From: JADYZU01 sp964443055 | GTDB lineage: Bacteria; Pseudomonadota; Alphaproteobacteria; Rhodobacterales; Rhodobacteraceae | Assembly: GCA_964443055.1 (NCBI GenBank) | Contig: CAYUBT010000138.1 | Location: 1-6,796, forward strand | DNA: 6,796 bases | Direction of reading: 5' to 3' | Shown here: positions 1-4,466 of the stretch, piece after piece | Position numbering within the stretch: the first letter of the stretch is position 1 | Layout of the letters: each line of letters begins with the position of its first letter | The notes under the pieces: model-generated | Seen by the model: the letters and a program-made list of their open reading frames with translations, nothing else | The model's database searches: none | What the model was told of the DNA's origin: nothing | Translations under genes and position numbers: made by a program

Positions 1-55
1 GGTCGGCATCCTCGGGCTGGCTCTCGGGGCGCAGGACGGGATCGGGGGCAGTCAT
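1..55 (-). CDS. ruvB: RuvB, Holliday junction branch-migration ATPase (N-terminal fragment)
   Basis: Only the first 18 codons are inside the window; the gene runs off the left edge. They read MTAPDPVLRPESQPEDAD, which matches the acidic, proline-rich N-terminus seen in alphaproteobacterial RuvB. RuvB is the hexameric AAA+ motor that, with RuvA, drives branch migration of Holliday junctions; none of its Walker motifs are visible here. The ATG is at 55-53, four bases after the ruvA stop, and the end of ruvA supplies a purine-rich GAGG/AGGTGA ribosome binding region. The position directly after ruvC and ruvA completes the usual ruvCAB order. The identification rests on the short N-terminus plus context. 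Confidence 0.9.
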   Translation of the reverse strand, partial: MTAPDPVLRPESQPEDAD

Positions 56-59
56 CCTC

Positions 60-725
60 TCACCTCGGGGCCAGCCGCTTCAGGGCGAGGCGGATGAGCG
101 CGGGCATGTCCGCGTCCATGTCTTCGCCCTGTGCCTCCGCAACGGCGGCAGCGGCGTCAGAGGGGGTGTAGCCGAGGTTCATCAGCGCCGAGAGCGCATC
201 GGCGGCAGCCGTCGCCGAAGGATCGGGGGCGGCGGCGCGTTTGCGGCGCGGCGGCGCGGCGGGCTCGTCGATCACTTCGGGCGGGTCATCGTCCATCGCT
301 GCCCGGCCTGCCATAGCCATGACCGAAGGCGCCCGGTCCTTGAGGTCGATCACCACCCTTTGCGCGGTCTTGGGGCCGACACCACGCGCCCGCGCGACCG
401 CGTTCCAGTCGCCGAGGGCAATGGCGCGCGACAGCCCCTCGGCCCCCAACGTGCCGAGGATCGCCAGCGACGCCTTCACCCCCACGCCCTGCACGCCCAC
501 GAGCAGCCGGTGCCACTCCTTTTCAGTCAGGGTGAGAAAACCGATGAGCTGCATCATGTCCTGCCGCACGACCAGATCGGTATAAAGGGCCACCGCCTCG
601 CCCGGCCCCGGCAGACGGGCCAGCACCCTGTCGCTCACATGGACGACATAGCCCACGCCGCGCACGTCGATCAGGACGTGATCCGGCCCCTTGTAGTCGA
701 GGATGCCCGACAGCCGCCCGATCAT
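60..725 (-). CDS. ruvA: RuvA, Holliday junction DNA-binding subunit
   Basis: A 221-residue protein of normal RuvA length. RuvA tetramers hold the four-way junction open and load RuvB for branch migration in the cytoplasm. Visible domains: an N-terminal OB-fold starting MIGRLSGILDYKGPDHVLID (1 to about 62); two helix-hairpin-helix motifs, VGVQGVGVKAS (about 76-86) and ARGVGPKTAQR (about 113-123); a proline/arginine-rich linker (about 145-170); and the C-terminal RuvB-contact helices ALSALMNLGYTPSDAAAAVA (about 177-196). The ATG at 725-723 is chosen because it gives the family start MIGRLxG and overlaps the ruvC stop as ATGA; the reading frame stays open further upstream, but that part is out-of-frame ruvC. 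Only a weak AAGG precedes the start, so translation is probably coupled to ruvC. One oddity: the acidic pin, Glu55-Asp56 in E. coli RuvA, reads Gln55-Asp56 here. Confidence 0.97.
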   Translation of the reverse strand: MIGRLSGILDYKGPDHVLIDVRGVGYVVHVSDRVLARLPGPGEAVALYTDLVVRQDMMQLIGFLTLTEKEWHRLLVGVQGVGVKASLAILGTLGAEGLSRAIALGDWNAVARARGVGPKTAQRVVIDLKDRAPSVMAMAGRAAMDDDPPEVIDEPAAPPRRKRAAAPDPSATAAADALSALMNLGYTPSDAAAAVAEAQGEDMDADMPALIRLALKRLAPR

Positions 726-1231
726 GCCACGCCCGCCTTGGCGAGCGCGCGCGACAGGTGCCCCGCCGATTGCAGGTGATGGGCATGGCAGATGGCGATG
801 GCGAGCGCGTCGGCCGCATCGGCCCCCGCCAGTTGCACGCCCGGCAGATGCAGGCGGACCATATGGGCCACCTGTTCCTTCGCGGCATGGCCCACACCCA
901 CCACGGCCTTCTTCACGGCGTTTGGCGCATATTCGCCCACGGCGATGCCGTTCTGCGCCGGGACCAGCAGGGCGATGGCCCGGGCCTGGCCGAGTTTCAG
1001 CGTGCCGGTGGCGTCCTTGTTCACGAAGGTCTCCTCGACCGCCGCCGCCTCGGGGGACCAGAGCGCCACCACTTCGGACAACTGGTCGTGCAGCGACAGC
1101 AGTCGCTCGGCGAGCGCGCCCGAACCCGAATGACAGATGCCGTTTGCGACATGGTTGATTCGCGACCCGTCCACGGAAATCACGCCCCAGCCCATGTTGC
1201 GCAAGCCCGGATCGACCCCCAGAACCCGCAT
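722..1231 (-). CDS. ruvC: RuvC, crossover junction endodeoxyribonuclease
   Basis: A 169-residue Holliday junction resolvase. As a dimer it makes paired nicks across the junction to separate recombining chromosomes, working with RuvAB. The RNase H-like fold and metal-binding carboxylates are visible: Asp7 in MRVLGVDPGL, Glu66 in AVEETF, and Asp138/Asp141 in ADAADALAIAI, equivalent to Asp7, Glu66, Asp138 and Asp141 of the E. coli enzyme. The KLGQARA and VVGVGHAAKEQVAHMV segments are also typical. A start ten codons upstream is possible, but the ATG at 1231-1229 gives the conserved N-terminus and follows AGGGG at about 6-nt spacing. It is the first gene of ruvCAB and overlaps ruvA by four bases. 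A GTTC-N7-GTGC element 37-51 bases upstream suggests LexA (SOS) control. Confidence 0.97.
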   Translation of the reverse strand: MRVLGVDPGLRNMGWGVISVDGSRINHVANGICHSGSGALAERLLSLHDQLSEVVALWSPEAAAVEETFVNKDATGTLKLGQARAIALLVPAQNGIAVGEYAPNAVKKAVVGVGHAAKEQVAHMVRLHLPGVQLAGADAADALAIAICHAHHLQSAGHLSRALAKAGVA

Positions 1232-1267
1232 GACCGCCCCTGCCCTGTTTCTTTGCTGCAACAGCTA

Positions 1268-1282
1268 GCACAAAGAGCGAAC
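1268..1282 (-). promoter_or_regulatory. Candidate LexA (SOS) box upstream of ruvC
   Basis: On the minus strand this reads GTTCGCTCTTTGTGC, that is GTTC-N7-GTGC. The alphaproteobacterial LexA operator is GTTC-N7-GTTC, so seven of eight defined positions match. It sits 37-51 bases before the ruvC ATG, exactly in the 17-base spacer between TTGGCC (1291-1286) and CTAGCT (1268-1263), a weak possible -35/-10 pair. A repressor bound there would block the promoter. ruv genes are known SOS genes in several bacteria. The match and position are seen directly; the function is inferred, and the promoter hexamers are poor. Confidence 0.5.
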
Positions 1283-1394
1283 GCAGGCCAAGGAGAATTG
1301 CAGCGGGCAGCCACCACACGCCGCCGTGAGGACGCCCGAATCCGCCCCCTGCGGCGACCTTCGCAGATGCAAAAACGACATGTGCGACCGGCTC

Positions 1395-1408
1395 TCACGG
1401 GTCCGTGA
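1395..1408. repeat. Short palindrome TCACGGGTCCGTGA
   Basis: Two perfect 6-bp arms, TCACGG and CCGTGA, around a GT centre. The size and symmetry would suit a dimeric transcription factor, but I cannot link it to a named regulator. It lies midway between ruvC and the DUF1127 gene, so either gene could be affected. In GC-rich DNA an element this short can arise by chance. Confidence 0.35.
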
Positions 1409-1424
1409 CAAAAGCCGCACCAGA

Positions 1425-1456
1425 CATGCGAAAAACGCATGATTGTCATGCGTTTT
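1425..1456. repeat. Phased CATGCG/CGCATG array with terminator-like hairpin
   Basis: Three hexamers alternate in orientation at exactly 11-bp steps: CATGCG (1425-1430), CGCATG (1436-1441) and CATGCG (1447-1452). The spacers are AAAAA and ATTGT. The second and third are part of a longer perfect hairpin with arms AAAACGCATGA (1432-1442) and TCATGCGTTTT (1446-1456) around TTG. As RNA, the middle copy can pair with either the first copy (6 bp, AAAAA loop) or the third (11 bp, ending in a U-run). This resembles a small attenuator or a two-way terminator. As DNA, the helical phasing would suit a cooperative dimeric regulator. The array is 92 bases or more before the DUF1127 start. The geometry is seen directly; function is unknown. 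Confidence 0.6.
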
Positions 1457-1547
1457 CTTCTCTGGCTCGCGCCCCGGCGCGGGCCTAATTGCGCCCTATC
1501 GGGCAACTTGCCGCAATGCAGCGGCCCCGGTCTTATGGAGTTTCGCC

Positions 1548-1760
1548 ATGGCAATCATTGATACCCCCCGCCCCATCGTCGCCGTGCCCCGTTTCTCATT
1601 CGGCCGGATCAGTGCAGCGCTTTTCCATAACCTGCGCAACTGGAACGACGCTCGCGTCACTCGCAACACCCTTTCACGGCTGAGCGAGCACGAACTGCAG
1701 GACATCGGCCTGTGCCGTGGCGACATCGAGGACATTGCCCGCAGCGGCGGGCCCCGCTGA
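1548..1760 (+). CDS. DUF1127 small protein, YjiS-like
   Basis: A 70-residue protein with a proline/valine-rich start (MAIIDTPRPIVAVPRFSFG) followed by the DUF1127 core at about residues 28-64: NLRNWNDARVTRNTLSRLSE, then HELQDIGLCRGDIEDIAR. The pattern of a basic, aromatic helix followed by LSxxELxDIGL and a Gly-Asp-Ile turn is typical. DUF1127 proteins are small, probably cytoplasmic and arginine-rich; some in Rhodobacter and Agrobacterium have been tied to RNA turnover, stress or nutrient responses, but no biochemical role is settled. The ATG at 1548 follows GGAG at 7-nt spacing. The frame is open further upstream, but without family similarity. The gene stands alone and ends in a strong hairpin terminator. 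In some Rhodobacter relatives a DUF1127 gene precedes CcsR small RNAs; the 26 bases between this stop and the terminator leave no room for them. Confidence 0.9.
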   Translation: MAIIDTPRPIVAVPRFSFGRISAALFHNLRNWNDARVTRNTLSRLSEHELQDIGLCRGDIEDIARSGGPR

Positions 1761-1783
1761 GCGATCCGGGCATCTCAGACGGG

Positions 1784-1816
1784 AAAGGCCGCGCCGGCAC
1801 TCCGGCGCGGCCTTTT
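1784..1816. terminator. Bidirectional intrinsic terminator between convergent genes
   Basis: A perfect 11-bp GC-rich stem has arms GGCCGCGCCGG (1787-1797) and CCGGCGCGGCC (1802-1812) around a CACT loop. On the plus strand TTTT (1813-1816) follows, giving Rho-independent termination for the DUF1127 gene. AAA (1784-1786) precedes it, so the minus strand reads stem then TTT, a weaker tail for the convergent cluster whose last stop is at 1836-1834. It starts 26 bases after the DUF1127 stop. Confidence 0.9.
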
Positions 1817-1833
1817 CATTTCCCGGGTCGCGA

Positions 1834-2202
1834 TCAGCCGGGGAGTGCAGCCACGGCCTGCACGACCCAGGCGGAAACCGCCCCGGTCACCGCTTCCGGC
1901 TGCATGGCCCAGGCAGCCGCCCGTTCGGCGACATTCCCGGCAGCCAGCGCGTCGATCCGCGCGGCATAGTCGTTCGGCCCGAGCGAGGTGAATATCCAGA
2001 CCTTGAAGGCGAAGGCGAGAAGTGCGAGCAGCACGAACCCCCGCAGCGGAAACCGCAGCGTGCGGCGACGCGGATATTGTACGACAAGCCCGTCCGGCCC
2101 GACATGACGGCGATAGCCGCGGTCACGGATCCGGCGATGCTTGCGGTCGAGCTTGCGCAGGCGATCCGCGAAGCCCTGATCAATTACCGGCAAAACAGCC
2201 AT
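1834..2202 (-). CDS. Small single-pass membrane protein of unknown function
   Basis: A 122-residue protein whose family I cannot name; it resembles hypothetical proteins I associate with Rhodobacteraceae. The N-terminal half is strongly basic, with RLRKLDRKHRRIRDRGYRRH at about residues 14-33, then a GPDGLVVQYPRRR stretch. One hydrophobic segment follows (about 51-73, FPLRGFVLLALLAFAFKVWI), then an alanine-rich, helix-prone tail. By the positive-inside rule the basic part should be cytoplasmic and the tail periplasmic. The ATG at 2202-2200 is preferred because GAGGG lies 9 nt upstream; an in-frame ATG at 2259-2257 lacks a ribosome binding site. The gene is 87 nt downstream of prmA on the same strand. 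TTGCAG and CATGAT (18-nt spacer, just after the prmA stop) are a weak possible promoter. No enzymatic motif is visible. Confidence 0.75.
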   Translation of the reverse strand: MAVLPVIDQGFADRLRKLDRKHRRIRDRGYRRHVGPDGLVVQYPRRRTLRFPLRGFVLLALLAFAFKVWIFTSLGPNDYAARIDALAAGNVAERAAAWAMQPEAVTGAVSAWVVQAVAALPG

Positions 2203-2211
2203 GGCAGACAA

Positions 2212-2216
2212 CCCTC
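2212..2216 (-). promoter_or_regulatory. Ribosome binding site that decides the membrane-protein start
   Basis: On the minus strand GAGGG lies nine bases before the ATG at 2202-2200. No comparable purine run precedes the other in-frame ATG at 2259-2257, so this site favours the shorter 122-residue product over a 141-residue one. It directly abuts a 6-bp hairpin on its 5' side. Confidence 0.6.
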
Positions 2217-2234
2217 GTAAGGCCCCCACCTTAC
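2217..2234 (-). repeat. Leader hairpin adjoining the ribosome binding site
   Basis: On the minus strand the arms are GTAAGG and CCTTAC, with a TGGGGG loop. The 3' arm ends directly against the GAGGG ribosome binding site of the small membrane-protein gene. The G-rich loop itself resembles a Shine-Dalgarno sequence. A 6-bp stem could modulate ribosome access, but no U-run follows, so it is not an intrinsic terminator for prmA. A regulatory role is inferred only. Confidence 0.35.
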
Positions 2235-2289
2235 ATTCGCCGTAATTGGCTTGAATCATGGCGAAATTGTGGCGTTCACTGCAAATGCC

Positions 2290-3159
2290 TCACATCCGGG
2301 CAAGGACCAGTGTCGCCCATTCACCAATGTCCTCGCGTTCGCGCAGATTGAAGCCGGATCGCGAATAAACCGCCGCCACATCCTCGCCTTGTTCCACAAG
2401 AATCCCCGAAAGAATCACCTCGCCCCCCGGCGCGACATGCGCGGCCATATCCGGTGCCAGTGCGATGAGCGGACCCTTGAGGATATTGGCGAAGACCAGA
2501 TCGAAGGGCGCGCGGGCGGCGATGTCGGGATGGTCGAAACCCGCCGCCTCGATGCAGCGCACCCGGCCGACGAGGCCGTTCGCCACGACATTGGCCTCGG
2601 CCACCTCGACCGCAACCGGGTCGATGTCGCTGGCCACGACCTCGCCGGGCCAGACCCTGGCCGCAGCCATGGCCAGCACCGCCGTGCCGGCGCCGATATC
2701 GGCCACGCGGTGGCGCACCACCCCCGCCGCCACCAACCGCTCCAGCGCCCGCAGACAGCCAAGCGTCGTGCCGTGATGGCCGGTGCCGAAAGCCATGGCT
2801 GCCTCGATCAGCAGAGCCTCGGCCCCCTCCGGCACCTTGTCGGCATCATGGCTGCCATGGACGAAGAACCGCCCGGCTTCCACCGGCGACAATTCGCGCC
2901 GCACATGGGCAACCCAGTCGATGTCGGGCACCTCGCTGACGGCAAAAGGGCGCGCACCATGGGCGGCGGCAAGCAGGTCAAGGGCGATCCCGTCGGGCGG
3001 TTCCTCGAAATGCGCGCCCACTTCCCACAGGCCCGAGCCGTCCTCGATCCCGGTCACGCCCAGCGCATAGGGGGCCGGATCGAGGGTTTCGAGCGCCTCG
3101 GCCAGCGCCTCGGCTGCGCTCTGGCCGGACAATGTCGTCAGTGCCGCATGGACGGGCAT
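2290..3159 (-). CDS. prmA: PrmA, ribosomal protein L11 methyltransferase
   Basis: A 289-residue protein, close to the usual 290-300. PrmA uses S-adenosylmethionine to methylate lysines and the N-terminal amine of ribosomal protein L11 (uL11). The N-terminal half (about 1-110) corresponds to the substrate-recognition region. The class I methyltransferase core follows: MAFGTGHHGTT (122-132), a PrmA signature; SAM-binding motif I, VADIGAGTAVLAMAAA (152-167); the acidic strand ASDIDPVAVEVAEANV (176-191); FANILKGPLIALAP (223-236) with its conserved Asn-Ile-Leu; and GGEVILSGIL (245-254). The ATG at 3159-3157 has a good AGGAG ribosome binding site 6 nt upstream, inside the 12-nt gap after the transporter gene. 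Loss of prmA is usually mild in bacteria such as E. coli. Probably co-transcribed with the upstream genes. Confidence 0.95.
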   Translation of the reverse strand: MPVHAALTTLSGQSAAEALAEALETLDPAPYALGVTGIEDGSGLWEVGAHFEEPPDGIALDLLAAAHGARPFAVSEVPDIDWVAHVRRELSPVEAGRFFVHGSHDADKVPEGAEALLIEAAMAFGTGHHGTTLGCLRALERLVAAGVVRHRVADIGAGTAVLAMAAARVWPGEVVASDIDPVAVEVAEANVVANGLVGRVRCIEAAGFDHPDIAARAPFDLVFANILKGPLIALAPDMAAHVAPGGEVILSGILVEQGEDVAAVYSRSGFNLREREDIGEWATLVLARM

Positions 3160-3171
3160 CTCGGTCTCCTG

Positions 3172-4008
3172 TCACAATCGGGTAAGGATCACGCCGCAGA
3201 CGATCAGCACCGCGGCCAGTGCCTTCATCCTGTCCATTCTCTCGCCAAAGGCCAGCCAGCCGATAAGGACGGCGAACAGGATCGAGGTCTCGCGCAGGGC
3301 AGCAACCACGGCGATGGGGGCCACGGTCATGGCCCAGATCGACACGGCATAGGCCCCGTAGGACGCAGCCGAGGCGGAAAAGCCTTGCGCCCAGGCCCGC
3401 CCGCCGCGCGGCACGATCTCGCGGCCGCGCAGGGCGATCATGCCGAGGCTGAAGACAAGGCCGTCCACGACGAAGACCCAGGCGACATAGGCCACCGCAT
3501 CACCCGAGAGGCGCGCCCCGAGCCCGTCGATCAGCGTATAGGTCGCTGTGGCCGCCGCCGATCCCAGCGCGAAGGGCAGGAGCCTGCGCTCCTCGCCCCC
3601 GGTAAAGACGCCGCGGGCCATGAGAAGGATACCGAGCCCCAGCAGGGCGATTCCGCCATATTGTCCGGCGCTCACGGCATCGGGCAGGATGAAGGCACCG
3701 GCCAGGGCCACCGCCATCGGGGCTGCGCCGCGCGCGATCGGATAGACGCGGCTCAGGTCGCCCCGGTCATAGGCGTAGGTCAGGAAGAACTTGTAGGCGA
3801 AATGCGTGCAGCCCGCCGCCAGCACCCAGGGCCAGGCGGCCGGCGCGATCATCGGCAGGGCCAGTGCAATCGGCAGACCGATCACCACCTCGCCGATGGA
3901 CATGATGACCATCGCGCCGACCCGGCTCGCCCCCACCTTGATGAGCGCGTTCCAGGTCGCATGCAGAAGCGCCGCGCCGAGAACCGCCAGCAGGACACCC
4001 ATGCTCAC
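3172..4008 (-). CDS. EamA/DMT-family transporter, ten membrane segments
   Basis: A 278-residue inner-membrane protein with about ten hydrophobic segments (near 5-23, 30-52, 60-79, 88-108, 115-132, 143-163, 170-193, 206-228, 231-252, 260-276), the two-times-five layout of drug/metabolite transporters. Supporting signatures are LLHATWNALIKVG in segment 1 and DRGDLSRVYPIARGAAPMAV near residues 81-100, with the equivalent LRETSILFAVLIGWLAFGE in the second half. Members move metabolites, amino acids or toxic compounds; the substrate cannot be told from sequence. The start is taken as GTG at 4008-4006, overlapping the ogt stop as GTGA and lying 9 nt after GGGGG; an ATG two codons later (4002-4000) is the alternative and changes only two residues. 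Probably translated by coupling to ogt. Confidence 0.88.
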   Translation of the reverse strand: MSMGVLLAVLGAALLHATWNALIKVGASRVGAMVIMSIGEVVIGLPIALALPMIAPAAWPWVLAAGCTHFAYKFFLTYAYDRGDLSRVYPIARGAAPMAVALAGAFILPDAVSAGQYGGIALLGLGILLMARGVFTGGEERRLLPFALGSAAATATYTLIDGLGARLSGDAVAYVAWVFVVDGLVFSLGMIALRGREIVPRGGRAWAQGFSASAASYGAYAVSIWAMTVAPIAVVAALRETSILFAVLIGWLAFGERMDRMKALAAVLIVCGVILTRL

Positions 4009-4466
4009 AGCAGGAAGCCCCCGGCCCCCTCGTGGCGCAGGAGTGCGATCTTGGTCTCGACTCCGCCACCACCCGAATAGCCGCCGGTACCATCGGCCGC
4101 GAGCACCCGGTGGCAGGGCACGATGAGCGGCAGCGGATTAGCCCCGCAGCCCTGCCCCACGGCCTGCGCGCTCACGCCGAGGTCACGCGCGATCTCGCCA
4201 TAAGTGCGCGTCTCGCCGTAGGGAATGGCCAGCATGGCGGCGCGCATCCGTGCGGCGAACCCCTCGGCCGGGGCGAGCGGCAGGTCGAATGCCTGCCGCC
4301 TGCCCGCGAACCAGTCCGTGACCTGTTCCAACGCCCGGCGCAGAAGCGGTGTCGTGGGCGCGGGCCCCGCGCGCCATTCCGCCCCGACGATCACGCCATC
4401 GCATCCGGTCAGGCGAAACGGGCCGACGGGGGTTTCAACCCCGGCGCTGATCCGCCCCGCGCTCAC
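4005..4466 (-). CDS. ogt: Methylated-DNA–protein-cysteine S-methyltransferase (Ogt/MGMT)
   Basis: A 153-residue suicide DNA-repair protein. It moves the alkyl group from O6-alkylguanine or O4-alkylthymine onto its own cysteine. The active-site motif is LIVPCHRVL with Cys118, preceded by the helix-turn-helix region IPYGETRTYGEIARDLG (81-97) and Asn110-Pro111, and followed by GGYSGGGGVETKIALLRHEG (128-147). Glu146 of the Cys-His-Glu relay and the Tyr89 region are present. The recognition-helix residue at the human Arg128 'arginine finger' position is Gln101. The GTG start at 4466-4464 overlaps the ileS stop as GTGA, and a G-run directly abuts it, so initiation probably depends on coupling. The protein lacks an Ada regulatory domain. 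The gene symbol follows domain architecture; it could also be named as a generic MGMT. Confidence 0.93.
   Translation of the reverse strand: MSAGRISAGVETPVGPFRLTGCDGVIVGAEWRAGPAPTTPLLRRALEQVTDWFAGRRQAFDLPLAPAEGFAARMRAAMLAIPYGETRTYGEIARDLGVSAQAVGQGCGANPLPLIVPCHRVLAADGTGGYSGGGGVETKIALLRHEGAGGFLL

Larger units (their letters stand above)
1232..1547. other. Divergent intergenic control region, ruvC / DUF1127 gene
   Basis: These 316 bases separate two divergently transcribed genes, and I see no convincing protein gene in them. Next to ruvC lie its Shine-Dalgarno sequence and a LexA-like box. The middle contains a 14-bp palindrome, TCACGGGTCCGTGA (1395-1408), and the phased CATGCG/CGCATG array (1425-1456). 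Towards the DUF1127 gene are several short inverted repeats: CGCGCC with GGCGCG (1468-1481), GGCAA with TTGCC (1502-1512), and GCCGC with GCGGC (1510-1525). These may be leader hairpins or regulator sites. I found no clear -35/-10 pair for the plus-strand gene. A small RNA here is possible but not shown. Confidence 0.7.

Noticed and set aside
726..1319. In-frame upstream extension of ruvA, beginning with a hydrophobic MWWLPAAILLGLRSLFVLAV stretch
   Set aside because: The extension is the out-of-frame translation of ruvC and its promoter; ruvA has a conserved start at 725. The hydrophobic stretch comes from the LexA-box/promoter DNA.
1443..1547. Upstream in-frame start for the DUF1127 protein, beginning TTG at 1443
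   Set aside because: The added 35 residues lack family similarity and start inside the hairpin loop; the ATG at 1548 has a well-spaced GGAG.
1180..1554. Minus-strand open frame with several CxxC-like cysteine pairs upstream of ruvC
   Set aside because: It runs out of frame into ruvC, covers the DUF1127 ribosome binding site on the opposite strand, has no good ribosome binding site, and the cysteines look incidental.
1761..1833. CcsR-type small RNAs after the DUF1127 gene
   Set aside because: Only 26 bases lie before the terminator stem, and no CCUCCUCCC anti-Shine-Dalgarno loops are present.
2251..4080. A 609-codon plus-strand open frame running opposite prmA and the transporter gene
   Set aside because: It is antisense to two well-supported genes, is rich in His, Gly, Arg and Gln as expected from reversed GC-rich codons, and shows no recognisable domain.
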